DNA from: Macrosoma leucophasiata
Lineage: Eukaryota > Arthropoda > Insecta > Lepidoptera > Hedylidae
NCBI GenBank assembly: GCA_036365455.1
Contig: JAWQUS010000004.1
Coordinates: forward strand, 2,735,501-2,799,500
DNA: 64,000 nt
Direction of reading: 5' to 3'
Below, one piece after another: positions 30,890 to 41,450 of the stretch; the stretch's first letter is position 1, and each line of letters opens with the position of its first letter. The position numbers were made by a program, and so were the translations under genes. Under the pieces are notes generated by a model that had not been told where the DNA came from, ran no database searches, and was given only the letters and a program-made list of their open reading frames with translations.

Positions 30890-31416
30890 GGAGCAAGAAG
30901 TTTATTGTTGGTTCTGTAAAGTACTAGGCTATAGAAATACCTTGCTAAAAATATTATTTTAATTTGTTAGATTTTGTTATCGTTTAAAATCATTATTTCA
31001 TTTAAAGAGTAATTGTATTATAAAAGTACATTACCGAGTTGAGGGTAGGCCTCGAGCGGGGTCGAGGCGCCATCTGACAGATCGCCGTTAACGGAGGTTA
31101 TAAAATGTGTCGTTGTTGATCGAGGTGGATCATTCTTTGGTTGGACAGTGGAGTACTATTTGATTGGCGAAGTAAGATCGGTGTCGCGAACCCGCTGCTC
31201 GTTGTACTTAAAAGTTTAAAAGTGTAATTATATCAAAGAGTTTTGAGTGTAAGCATATCAAGTAGTTTTGAAGTTAAGCAGTGATATTCTGTTAAAGTGA
31301 TTAAATCTGACTGATAATAGTGACTTATTGTTTTGTGCTAGCATTTAACCCTCAAGACGCCCACTAATCACATAACAACTAATGATGATGTCGAGATTAA
31401 CGTTCTTTCTCCGACA
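30886..31416 (+). mobile_element. Solo LTR inserted in a (TA)n tract
   Basis: 531 bp starting TGTCGGAG and ending CTCCGACA, an 8-bp inverted terminal pair of the TG...CA type that defines LTRs. The (AT)n tract continues on both sides, giving TATA as the apparent 4-bp target duplication. Inside, 'ggttataaaatg' near 31097 is a TATA-box-like element, followed by a likely transcription start zone. There is no internal region, primer-binding site, gag/pol/env or second LTR, so it is a solo LTR left by recombination. Some insect Gypsy-group elements prefer TA-alternating targets, which fits but does not prove the group. Orientation is from the TATA-like motif only. Confidence 0.8.
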
Positions 31417-31441
31417 TATATATATATATATATATATATAT
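31417..31441. repeat. (TA)n microsatellite, right part
   Basis: Continuation of the tract split by the LTR. Confidence 0.9.
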
Positions 31442-31901
31442 CACTTTACCTTTTGAATTTTTATTATTTATTTAAAGCTGTCTAACATTTTCTTCATTAT
31501 TTTTTGAACCAGTATTTTGGTTCAACTGACTTGCCGCGAACTGATAGTAAGTAACCCAGTTTTTTTTAGGAATTCCATTTTTTCCGCATTTATTTACTTT
31601 ATTAAAAGTTATTATTTAATAACTTATTCCGTACAAATGCTTGAAACACAGAAAAGAAAACACAAGGAAGAAAACAATATTAACCGATCGATGGGTGAAT
31701 GGGTGTCAGGCTTCACAGTCAATTTGTATGGTCCGCTCCAATTGTTGACCATTCACCTTCTTTCACCGTAATGACACGTGCGTGTATCAGGGGCAGGAAA
31801 GTCATTGTTAATTATACTGCTTTTTTTTAAATAACTCCACGATTGTTACCTTGACAGTGATCTAGAATCGTTTTAATGTATAGAGCAAGATTTTAATTAA
31901 T
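31442..31901. other. AT-rich stretch, nothing recognised
   Basis: No coding or repeat signal supported. Confidence 0.4.
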
Positions 31902-32210
31902 TCACCGGTGGTAGAGTTCTAGTGACGGAGCTTGCGGGCGTAGGCACCACCGCATTACCTAAAATACTTGCCGCTAAATAGTAGTATTCAGCGCTAGCGT
32001 GTTCCGGTCAGGTGGTAATGTACGGCCCTGTAATTTCCGGCACAGAGGCATAACACCTTAGGCCTCAGGAGTGGTAACGCATCTGCATTTTGACCTTGGT
32101 TCTTTGTGTGGGTGTCTATAGACTGCAGTCATCACTTATAATCAATGTGAACTACATGCTTGCAACAAGCATGCTTGTTTGCCACTTCCATTACAATAAA
32201 AAAAAACGGT
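31902..32210 (+). repeat. SINE-A, full length, duplicated 'aagcatgcttg'
   Basis: 'caccggtggtagagttctag' to 'acttccattacaataaaaaa'. Near the tail 'catgcttgcaacaagcatgc' is an extra palindromic duplication. Confidence 0.84.
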
Positions 32211-32488
32211 GAAAGATAAATTAATAATCGTGTTTTCTATGTCATTTCTCGCTTTCACTTCTCACAGACTCAAAAAATAATTTACGGGTTCAAATAACAC
32301 GTCATTAATTTTTCGAACTCCCTATTTAATTTTATATTAATCTCGGTCATAAATCATACACAATGCTCGCATGACTATCATTACAAATAGAAAATTTGGA
32401 TCATACTCAATTTGAATGTTATTATCGCAGCGTGAACAGAAGAGACAACAGAAGTGTCTGTTGTTCACTTTCTAAGATTTTATTATTT

Positions 32489-32750
32489 TACCAGCGGTTC
32501 GCCCTGGCTTCGCTCGGGTGCAATTACATTACTTACGAATTGCGCAATATCCCGGCTTAGTGAGCCTATCTACGTCCTAAAAAGAACCACCATGCAACAT
32601 TTGATTCTCACAGCATTTGTAGTTTCTGATGAGTGAGTAACCTTTCGCTTTAATATACGTATAAAGACTAGCGGTCCATCCCTGCTTCGTACGGGTTCAC
32701 GACACGGAAGCTGTCTAAAGGAAAATATTATTTTTTCGTGTCTATAGTAT
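32489..32750 (+). repeat. Two F-like repeat heads
   Basis: 32489 'accagcggttcgccctggct' with 'tcgctcgggtgcaatta', and 32669 'actagcggtccatccctgct' with 'tcgtacgggttcacgac'. Both are decayed, with about 180 bp between starts. Confidence 0.5.
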
Positions 32751-33000
32751 TTTTTAGATGCTCCGCTCCTATTTGACTAATGTTAAATGGACTATTAAAC
32801 TCATTTCGAATGTTCTTGAGATTACCTGCACCCAACCAAATAAATTGATAAACCCACTAGAAGTGGCAGCGATTTTTTCAGCGTAGAAAAGTAAATTACC
32901 GTTTTTAATTTTTCTTTATTGTACCGCTCCGCACGTATATACCCTTTCTCAAACAAGGAACTATCAATATACAAAAAAAACAATTTTTCAATTAGAACCC

Positions 33001-33150
33001 ATAGAGCAACACGGGCCACCGGCCACACATTTAAATATCTGGGCGGCAGGTATAGGACCATTTGGTCTTGTACTTTGTCAGAGGGGAAAGCCTGCATATG
33101 TCTCCTCCCCTCCGGTCCACCGCGACCGATGGACCGAGTTGCTCTATGTT
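33001..33150. mobile_element. Small MITE (L repeat), about 150 bp
   Basis: Starts 'tagagcaac' and ends 'gttgctcta', short terminal inverted repeats, with 'atttaaatatctgggcggca', 'ggtataggaccatttggtc' and 'gaggggaaagcctgcatatg' between. A broken inverted copy is at 56958-57062. Confidence 0.65.
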
Positions 33151-33208
33151 AGAACCAGTAGTCTCTGGGATTAGCATGTTCAACCCAACAAACAAACTCT
33201 TCGGCTCT

Positions 33209-33352
33209 TTTTTTTATGTAATCGTAGTGGCAAACAAGCATGCAGTTCACATTGATGTTAAGTGATGACTGCAGCCTATAAACACCCACACAAAGACAAA
33301 GGTCAGAATGCCGATGCGTTACCACACCTGAGGCCTATGGTGGCTCTGTAAC
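33209..33352 (-). repeat. SINE-A, tail half
   Basis: 'ttttttatgtaatcgtagtg' to 'gaggcctatggtggctctgt'. The head half is missing. Confidence 0.78.
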
Positions 33353-33386
33353 ATTAGCATAGATATAATAGCAGAATACAGACTGT

Positions 33387-33659
33387 TTTATATTATTTCG
33401 CATTAACACATGCTTGTGAAATATATTTTATTTTTAAAGAAAAATGGAAAGAAAACCCTAAACTAACTAGCATAGTTGGTAATAGATGGCGCTACTGCTA
33501 CCATAAAGCAATGCAATAGATGTGAAGGAAAGATTTGACAAATCGGGCAGGGCTTCAGTAGCTCAATTGGAAGAGCGGCTGGACTAGATTCCCAGTAGGT
33601 CGCGAGTTCGAGCCTCGCCTGAAGTCAAATTTTTCTTTCCATTTTTCTTTAAAAATAAA
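33387..33659 (-). mobile_element. tR-FB retroposon, copy 4
   Basis: 273 bp between AGAATACAGACTGT at 33373-33386 and 33660-33673. The left side is the 3' end and tail up to 'gaaagaaaa'. Inversion near 33458 leads into a long antisense pass from 'ctaactagcatagttggt' through the complete tRNA-like segment (33551-33626, plus strand) to the A-rich site. The breakpoint differs from every other copy. Confidence 0.85.
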
Positions 33660-33892
33660 AGAATACAGACTGTGAATGAATACTTCACACAGAACTTTTT
33701 TAATTCTATGGTGAGGACCGTTAATTTAATCTTGGTTGAGATTAATTATTAATCTGATAATTTTTGGAAACATAGAATCCATCTAAAATTAAGAACAACT
33801 TCATTGTTTCTCTCATAATTATGTGCTACAGAGTATAAGTAAAAGTAGGCCATTAGGTAGTACAGTAAATATTCGCAGTAGTTTTTATTGCG

Positions 33893-33960
33893 ACACGAGC
33901 TTTTACAAACGACTTCGTCCGCGTGGACTTCAGCTATGAATACAACAGTTTAGAGAGCGT
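33893..33960 (+). repeat. F-like head remnant
   Basis: 'cacgagcttttacaaacgac' and 'ttcgtccgcgtggacttcag'. Confidence 0.4.
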
Positions 33961-34045
33961 TCACATAACGCATTTTGGTGGAATTTTTCTTGTAAGACGT
34001 TACGATGCCTTACAGAGGCAGGAAGTGGGGTTGGGACAATCTGTT

Positions 34046-34090
34046 TTTTTTTAATGTAATGCTAGTGGCAAACTAGCATGCAAGTCTGTT
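34046..34090 (-). repeat. SINE-A tail remnant
   Basis: 'ttttaatgtaatgctagtgg' and 'caaactagcatgcaagt'. 34284-34310 ('tagtgctgaatactgccatt') may be another piece of the same copy. Confidence 0.5.
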
Positions 34091-34328
34091 ACGCATTCTT
34101 TGTTTTTTAATAAAAAAATAGGGATTTAAAAATTTACTGGTCAAAATGCGTATTTGGGTGCTACGTAAAGTTGTAGGAGTTGGGAGGAGGGGTAGATAAC
34201 AACGTTACGGCACGTTACATGGGGGTGACGGAGGGTAAAAAATCTTCAAGAATTGCGTGAAGCAATAATCGAACGCTCGGGATTATATAGTGCTGAATAC
34301 TGCCATTAAATAATATTATTAATGAAAT

Positions 34329-34557
34329 TATTTTTTATGTAATGCAAGTGGTAAACAAGCATGCAGTTCACATTGATGTTAAGTGATGACTGCAGCCTAT
34401 AGACACCCACCATAGACCAAGGTTATGCCTCTGTGCCGGAAATTACAGGGCCGTACATAACCACCTGTCCGGAACATGATAGTGCTGAACACTACCATTT
34501 AGCGGCAAGTTTAATAGGTAATGGGGTGGTGACTACGCCCACGAGCTCGGTCACTGA
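34329..34557 (-). repeat. SINE-A with internal deletion
   Basis: Tail 'ttatgtaatgcaagtggtaa', head 'ccacgagctcggtcactga'. The stretch between 'agaccaaggt' and 'tatgcctctg' is deleted. Confidence 0.8.
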
Positions 34558-34610
34558 TATAATGATTATCAATAATTAAACACGTGTTGTAGCTTAACAT
34601 GATTATTTGA

Positions 34611-35455
34611 TTGTTTTTATATTATTTCGCATTAACACATGCTTGTGAAATGTATTTTATTTTTTTTAAAGAAAAATGGAAAGAAAAATTTGACTTCAGG
34701 CGAGGCTCAAACTCGCGACCTACTGGGAATCTAGTCCAGCCGCTCTTCCGATTGAGCTACTGAAGCCCTGCCCGATTTGTCAAATCTTTCCTTCACATCT
34801 ATTGCATTGCTTTATGGTAGCAGTAGCGCCATCTATTACCAACTATGCTAGTTAGGCAACCGATATAATAGACTTTTCAGTTTATTGAATATCGTAAAGA
34901 AGTCGCTTTTACCCTTAATAATTGTTTTTATATTATTTCGCATTAACACATGCTTGTGAAATGTATTTTATTTTTTTTAAAGAAAAATGGAAAGAAAAAT
35001 TTGACTTCAGGCGAGGCTCGAACTCGCGACCTACTGGGAATCTAGTCCAGCCGCTCTTCCAATTGAGCTACTGAAGCCCTGCCCGATTTGTCAAATCTTT
35101 CCTTCACATCTATTGCATTGCTTTATGGTAGCAGTAGCGCCATCTATTACCAACAATGCTAGTTAGGCAACCGATATAATAGACTTTTCAGTTTATTGAA
35201 TCAGTTAATCTATTAGATACTTCAGTTAATTCACTTAATCTATTATATCGGTTGCCTAACTAGCATAGTTGGTAATAGATGGCGCTACTGCTACCATAAA
35301 GCAATGCAATAGATGTGAAGGAAAGATTTGACAAATCGGGCAGGGCTTCAGTAGCTCAATTGGAAGAGCGGCTGGACTAGATTCCCAGTAGGTCGCGAGT
35401 TCGAGCCTCGCCTGAAGTCAAATTTTTCTTTCCATTTTTCTTAAAAAAAAATAAA
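34611..35455 (-). mobile_element. tR-FB retroposon, copy 5: 845-bp composite, two tandem units plus an inverted unit
   Basis: The whole block lies between a single 12-bp duplication ATGATTATTTGA (34599-34610 and 35456-35467), so it inserted in one event. Sense is minus. Unit 1 starts at 34611 and unit 2 at 34922 (311-bp period). Their tRNA-like segments are at 34692-34767 and 35003-35078, minus. Near 35200-35235 the orientation switches, with about 30 bp of scrambled copies of 'cagttaatctattag'. 35236-35455 is an antisense copy with a third tRNA-like segment (35344-35419, plus) ending at the A-rich site. Both units and the inverted part share variants such as 'gcagtagcgccatc', so all derive from one template. 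Confidence 0.88.
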
Positions 35456-35479
35456 ATGATTATTTGAATATTATTTAAT

Positions 35480-35680
35480 ACTAGCTCTGCCCGCGACTTC
35501 GCCCGCGTGAGAATTTATGATTGTTCAGTATCTACCCGGACGAAACCGTGGGAGCAGCTAGTATAAAAGAAGCCTAGTTAATATAAGTAGTAAGTTACAC
35601 CTGATTACATCAGCTATCTACCCGTGAAATTCCATCAAAATCAAACAGACAGACAGACGAAAAACGTAACAAATATTGTT
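35480..35680 (+). repeat. F-like repeat
   Basis: 'actagctctgcccgcgactt' and 'cgcccgcgtgag' at the left, 'tctacccggacgaaaccgtg', and 'acagacagacagacg' further on. Confidence 0.5.
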
Positions 35681-35782
35681 TAGGTATATGTACCGTGTAT
35701 ATATACATATGCATTTGGTTAAAAGCTGTTATAAAAATAACCGCTATTATAAACAGAAACTCCAATTTTATTTATTTGTATG

Positions 35783-35977
35783 TATGTATCTTCACGCCAG
35801 GTCCCTAACGGGGTAGGCAGAGAGTGTAGAGCGCCAGATATCCCGGTTCAGTCAAACCTCTCGTGCCTCGTCTACCTTCATCATTCTCTTCATACATGCA
35901 CGCCGATTCCTAAGACTTTTGACCCCACCATCAGACAGAACTCGACCTATTTGGTCATGGTAGGTCAGTCTTGTATA
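35783..35977 (-). pseudogene. RTE-type LINE relic, 3' end
   Basis: Same family as 56283-56660 in the opposite orientation: 'gactgacctaccatgaccaa', 'gcgtgcatgtatgaagagaa', 'gatatctggcgctctacac', and end 'ggcgtgaagatacatacata'. The reading frame is broken. The final 'ctctgcctacccc' and 'ggcgtgaag' are shared with SINE-B tails. Confidence 0.7.
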
Positions 35978-36183
35978 CATGTAAACCAAAATGTTACTCG
36001 AAAAACGTATAATAGGTACCTACTAGATAATATTAGGTAAACTATTACCAATTCAGTTCAGTACTTAGGTACCTACTAGTTGTTTACTGGTCACCGGTAA
36101 AACCCAGCGGAGTCACCGATGGATACATTCACTGCATTGAATTTCTAATCAGCCCAGTCTGTCAGCAGGATGTAAATATATTT

Positions 36184-36585
36184 GTTTTTATATTATTTCG
36201 CATTAACACATGCTTGTGAAATATATTTTATTTTTAAAGAAAAATGGAAAGAAAAAATTGACTTCAGGCGAGACTAGAACTCGCGACCTACTGGGAATCT
36301 AGTCCAGCCGCTCTTCCAATTGAGCTACTGAAGCCCTGCCCGATTTGTCAAATCTTTCCTTCACATCTATTGCATTGCTTTATAGTAGCAGCAGCGCCAT
36401 CTATTACCAACTATGCTAGTTAGGCAACCGATATAATAGACTTTTCAGTTTATTGAATATCGTAAAGAAGTCGCTTTTACCCTTAATAATTGTTTTTATT
36501 ATTACTGGAGTAGATTCTCAGTAAGTCGCGAGTTCGAGTCTCGCCTGAAGACAATTTTTTCTTTCCATTTTTCTTTAAAAATAAA
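36184..36585 (-). mobile_element. tR-FB retroposon, copy 6
   Basis: 402 bp between ATGTAAATATATTT at 36170-36183 and 36586-36599. One full sense unit (tRNA-like segment 36260-36335, minus), then 12-16 bp into the preceding unit, then inversion at about 36508 to an antisense arm beginning in the anticodon region ('ggagtagattctcagtaag') and ending at the A-rich site. Confidence 0.87.
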
Positions 36586-36599
36586 ATGTAAATATATTT

Positions 36600-37265
36600 A
36601 CTGCTTGAAATTAAGAAATTTAATTTTGTACAAGAAAAGAAAAACAAAATAGCATAACATTTCCCTTGTGATTTTCGAAAGTAGGCACAGTGTATTCAAC
36701 CATTTTTAGATGATATCCGTGTTCCGGCATTTACGTATTTTTTTATTTAAGTAAGTGGGGAGTTGAGACTTTCAGACAGAACTTGACAGCAGGGGTTTTT
36801 TGGCGGGAATCTTGAAAAGGCGTGTGGTGCTTATTTTATTTCATTTTCGTAGTGTATTTTTGAGTTATATTAAATAAAGTTGGTGGTATTTTGTTTGATA
36901 TAGGCTTATTACAGTGCCCGTGTAAATAGAATAGTGAAATAGAAAGCCGTGTGGCTTTTCAGTTTGCCTCCAAAACTTCATTTGAAATGTTCTGGTAAAG
37001 TAGCCATCGCTTTACTCGAATTACTGACTGTGACTCTGACTGACTGACTTATAATTGACCGACTGACTCTTACCTTGACATTGGCAATATGCGTAATAGC
37101 GATGCGATTAAAATAAAAAAAAATATAAAAAGTGGGGAGTTTTATGGTGGATGAGGGTTTGTACAAGAGTATGATCGATAATTCTAATTCCTATTTTAGC
37201 AAAGAAAAACTTTGCAGTATTTCAATTGTGTCGAAATGCTGCATGATATTTATATCGTACTATTT
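36600..37265. other. Non-coding stretch
   Basis: 37020-37080 is enriched in 'ctgactgactg'. No gene or repeat supported. Confidence 0.4.
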
Positions 37266-37492
37266 TCTGGGTATTCGACGACCCGGCTAGTCCAGCGGTG
37301 TGAGATGACCGTTTGATTCGAAGGGTCGCGGGTTCGATCCCCGCACCGGGACAAATATTTGTATGGCCTATAGATATTTGTTTCCGGTCTGGGTGTTTGT
37401 GTATGTGTTGTATATGTACAACGGCATCCACGAAACAGGTTTATACCTAGTGTGAGGCTGTGAGTGTAAGCGTATTTTATTTTTTTATTCAA
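37266..37492 (+). repeat. SINE-D, full length (tRNA-derived)
   Basis: 'gacgacccggctagtccagc' (box A TAGTCCAGCGG), box B 'gggttcgatcccc' and acceptor-like 'gcaccggga'. The body includes 'gtatggcctatagatatttg' and 'gtacaacggcatcc', and the end is 'gtgagtgtaagcgtatttta'. It resembles a tRNA followed by a 140-nt unrelated tail. About five copies in the window. Confidence 0.85.
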
Positions 37493-37792
37493 AAGGGGCA
37501 ATCAAATCTTCTCATGTGATAGATATAGGTACCATCACATTGCATTGGTGTGTACCTTCAGCAAACCCAAGCTGGGTTGGCAGAAGGCACACGCCACACG
37601 TCTTAAAATTACATGTTTCTTGAACATAAATACCTCATTATTACGTTTTTCTTTAATGGATATAGCACTGCATTACTTAATGACAGACGTGCACAATAAT
37701 TGTATGTTTACCACATGTATAATTTCATTAAAAGAGTCGTGTGTGTTAGTTCGTATCTTGAGAGGTCCGTAAATATTTATTAACATTTGTTA

Positions 37793-38110
37793 ACTGCCTC
37801 GGTAGCCTAGTGGTAGCAGGCCACTACTACTACGCTGAGATCCTGGGTTCGATTCCCGGGTAGTGGGTTATCAGAGATAATGGTGTAAAGTATTTATCTC
37901 TGGTTCTATTGGGATTTTTCCATTTTCTGGAAATTTCCCAGTACCTCGAAGTTTGGTAATGTGCCCGGAGATGTCAACAGGCTCGCCACCTGTTACATGG
38001 GCCAAAAAAACGTAACCGGCGAATCGTGGGTGTATGCATGTATGCATGAATGCATGCATTTACCTCTGCCTACCCCTTCGGGGATTACACGCGTGAAGTT
38101 ACGTTTTTTT
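37793..38110 (+). repeat. SINE-B, full length
   Basis: 'actgcctcggtagcctagtg' to 'ggaattacacgcgtgaag' type end and poly-T. Box A and box B intact. Confidence 0.88.
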
Positions 38111-38125
38111 TATAATAATAATATA

Positions 38126-38192
38126 ATAATGGCAACCCTTGATACGTCCCACTGCTGGGCACAAGTCTCTCCTTTTCTTGGGAGGAGGCCTT
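38126..38192 (-). repeat. 5S-SINE, 3' end only
   Basis: 'ataatggcaacccttgatac', 'gtcccactgctgggcacaag', then 'cttgggaggaggcc'. Adjacent to the SINE-B tail. Confidence 0.65.
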
Positions 38193-39162
38193 TTAATGAA
38201 ATGTATTTAGTTATAATTGTCATTAAATCGCGATTGCGTCGCTCCGCTGTCTTGCTCTAACATAGGCCGTGCGCATTAGTAACAGCAAGACCATGAGAAT
38301 AACGACTAGTTACGTTACCAGAATTAGGCCTTTGGTCAAGGTAGCGGGGTGCGATTGAACGCAGACGTAGACTGCCCAAAATAGGACAGGAAAGTCATTG
38401 ATGGAGGCCTATGTTTAACCGCAGAGGCTTAAAGGACTCATGTATATCTGATAATGGTGATTTGATATATTGATGTATTAAATTGGGTGTAGGATTGTTC
38501 AACTTCAAAAAACCTAATGCCTTATCAAATTTTCATTTATATCAACAATTTAAAATCATATCTCGGAACCTGTCGCATTTAAACTGATAGATAGATATAC
38601 GATTTTTTAAAAAAGTGTTGTTCACTTTTCGTAAAAAAATCGTATATATCTATAAAAAATCGTTTATGTATTATAGTAAAGTTATTAATATAAATATACT
38701 CGTCGTGTTAAATAATTTATTTATTGTTATAATTTTCCTTTGTATTCTACAAACAACCATAAGAACATAAGTAATAGTTATAATTTCATAATAACACAAT
38801 GCGTGGCCAACACCATGAAGAATTCTGTAATTGGGTACGCATTAAGCCAGACTCACACTTTGCTAACTATGAAAATATTGTGCGATAAGATATTTTACAC
38901 TAATAAAAATATACATATTCTATTTTAAAATTAAATAAAAAATAAATAAATTATATAAATAATCAGAAATGCTCATACGGAGTAATCAAAATATTTAATT
39001 TGAAATATACGTAGACGTAAATATATATAGGTATGTCTTCATCACGCAAATATACACTCTATGCCAGATATTACAGGACAATTTTCAATCAACGAACCGT
39101 AACGTAATAATACTGAATTCTGCCTTTAAGCTTTTTTATTGGAGGTATGCTATAATGAATTT
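38193..39162. other. AT-rich stretch with one hairpin
   Basis: 38594-38650 folds into a long A/T-rich hairpin ('gatatacgattttttaaaa' with its complement). Nothing else assigned. Confidence 0.45.
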
Positions 39163-39305
39163 GATGTATTTATTTATTTATTTATTTATATACTTTATTG
39201 TACACCATTACATTAAAGAGACAAAAAAAGAAGAAATAGACGATAAAAAAGGCGGCCTTATCACAAAACTGCAATCTCTTCCAGAAAACCTTTGTGTTTA
39301 GGAAA
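39163..39305 (-). pseudogene. LINE 3' UTR remnant with (AAAT)n tail
   Basis: Plus strand starts '(tttat)n' then 'actttattgtacaccattac', 'aaggcggccttatcac' and 'atctcttccagaaaacc'. The same order occurs at 59680-59830. It fits the reversed 3' end of a Jockey-type LINE. No coding part. Confidence 0.6.
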
Positions 39306-39452
39306 CTGCGTAAATTAGAATAATAGGGGTGTACTGTATGCAAGAAAATTTAAAATTATTTCTTACAAAAAAAATAAAATAATAAAACGAATACTAGGTA
39401 ACTTTTAGGCGATCAGGACTTAACTCGACAAGGGAAAGATCTGTGCAACTTA

Positions 39453-39812
39453 ATATTGGCAACCCATTATACGTCCCACTGCTGGGCACGAGTCTCTCCC
39501 CTTTTTGGGGGGTGGCCTGGAGCTTACTCCACCCCGCTGCTCCAATGCGGATTGGTGGAGGTGGATGGGTTAGTGGCCAACCCACTGTCGGATGTTTTCA
39601 AACCGCCTATAAGGCCTCCGACAAGGTTTAACGACTGCTATCCATCGATAGCAACCGGGACCGACGGCTTAACGTGCCTTCCGAAGCACGGAAACGCGCA
39701 TTTCATTTGCCACTAGCGGTCACCCATCACACTACCCGACCGCGCCCGTAGTGCTTAACCGAGCAGATCGCTTACGATCTACACCAGCCGCTGGGCCATG
39801 CGCGCTTGTGCA
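39453..39812 (-). repeat. 5S-SINE, full length
   Basis: Reverse strand: 'caagcgcgcatggcccagcg', 'gctcggttaagcactacggg', 'cgcggtcgggtagtgtgatg', 'ggtgaccgc', down to 'cagtgggacgtataatgggt' and 'tgccaatatta'. Best-preserved copy. Confidence 0.8.
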
Positions 39813-40601
39813 ACTTAATGATCGTTAAGTCGTTTTTTGAATGTTACGACTGAATTAGCTTGTAGAATTTCAACAGGAAGCAGGAATTTAGTTTGAGATA
39901 CCCTTGGGACACTGTTATTGTTTAAAAAATGAAATAATAAAGAAAATTTTAGTCATTTTCTTTATTATTTAGGACAACAAACAATTATACTCAAAACATG
40001 CATCAAGACATAATGTGATTGCAGCTTTAGCTTCATGCGTGTTAACATGACACAGTATCGAGTCACATCACATTTTCACAGTGTGTATGGGTGTTACGTC
40101 TTTATACGCAAATACAAATACCTGATTCGATACGATTATTAAAATATCTAAAAGTTATGGGATAGTCATGTTATGTAATATTACAAATAACGCTGATATT
40201 TATTTATGAAAACAGTGGCAGTTTATAGTGTAAATTATTATACGGTTAATATTGAGGTTAGTCATTACTGGCGCCTAACTCAATCAAAGGTTGCGATTAT
40301 GGCAAATTCGTCCCTAATAACGGATAGCACTTTTTTGGACATCTTTCAGGTAGTGGTTGGAGTGTCCGCGGTGTGGTTTAGGTATAATATTCTCGATGTT
40401 CTGTGCCTAATTCCGGTTACAAATAAACAAAGTGGGACGTGAAGTCGTTTAGCGAAACAAAACCTACGCAATACAGTTAGGACTTTGTACGTTGCACTCT
40501 CTCTATATTTACTGTGTTTGGGACCAATCGTAAACTCGGTTCAGTGATTCGCAACCTTTTCTAAGTTTTATTATATCTGCATTCCTTAGAGTCTTACGCC
40601 C
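39813..40601. other. AT-rich stretch
   Basis: 40280-40305 ('ggttgcgattatggcaaatt') may be a fragment of the LINE section seen at 44780. A 78-codon frame at 40206-40442 has no recognisable protein. Confidence 0.4.
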
Positions 40602-40742
40602 TTATTCATAAACGTACATTAGACAAGTTTTAGCTATAGAATGCTTTGTCTTTGTCAGTTGCATTGTATAATGTGCAGGATAGAAAAAGACAAAGGAGAG
40701 ATTAGCAACACTTTAGCTAAAATACGTTTATGAATAAGGGGG
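40602..40742. mobile_element. MITE with 18-bp TIRs
   Basis: 'cccttattcataaacgta' at the left and its exact complement at the right, with further looser pairing ('gttttagct' / 'agctaaaa'). 140 bp. Non-coding. A broken copy is at 20283. Confidence 0.75.
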
Positions 40743-40771
40743 CCAATTTGCCCTTATTCTGAAAATTATTT

Positions 40772-41050
40772 TTCACTGGTGGAAGAATTCCAGCGATGCA
40801 GCTCGAGAGTGCAGACGCCATCGCATTATTTAATCTGCCACCAAATAGTAGTGTTCAGCACTATCGTGTTATGATTGGGTGGTAATGTATGACCCCGTAA
40901 TCATTATCCCAGATACATAACAACTTAGGTCTCAGGGGTGGTAACGCATCATTTTGATCTCTGATTTTTGTGTAGACGTCTATAGCCTATTATATTTTAA
41001 CATTCATGTGAGCTGTATGCCTGTCTGTATGCTTCTTTACATAAACATAT
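40772..41050 (+). repeat. SINE-A, old subfamily, full length
   Basis: 'cactggtggaagaattccag', 'catcgcattatttaatctgc', 'gattgggtggtaatgtatga', 'aacaacttaggtctcagggg'. More divergent than young copies. Confidence 0.78.
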
Positions 41051-41151
41051 AAGCTATCTCTATCTCTTAAATTCCACTCCTAAAAACAGTGCTACGTTCA
41101 GTGCTTAAGTTTGTTAGAGTTAATGAGGCGGGACCCATGAGCATTTTTTTT

Positions 41152-41450
41152 AACGGGTGGTAGAGCTCGAGAGACTGAACTTGCGGGCGTAGGCACCACC
41201 ACATTACCTAATTTACTTGCCGCTTAATGGTAAGGTGCAGCACTATTGTGTTCCGGTCAGGTGTAATGTACGGCCCTGTAATTTCCGGCACAGAGGGATA
41301 ACACCTCCTTAGGTGTTATTCAGCCTTCCTCAGGAGTGGAGGACCTGCATTTTGACCTTGGTCTTCATGTGGGTGTCATCTGGCTGCAGTCATCACTTAA
41401 CATCAATGTGAACTGCATGCTTGTTTGCCACTTCCATAGCATAAAAAGAG
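41152..41450 (+). repeat. SINE-A, full length, with a 22-bp hairpin
   Basis: 'aacgggtggtagagctcgag' to 'acttccatagcataaaaag'. At 41299-41320 'ataacacctccttaggtgtt' is an inverted duplication at the same site used by the palindrome at 3715. Confidence 0.83.

Noticed and set aside
30846..31441. CRISPR-like or telomeric tandem array
   Set aside because: The repeats are a TA dinucleotide microsatellite, not spaced repeats or telomeric units.
34611..35455. Hammerhead ribozyme in the 311-bp unit
   Set aside because: I looked for a CTGANGA core with a later GAAA on both strands by eye and found none. A covariance search would be decisive.
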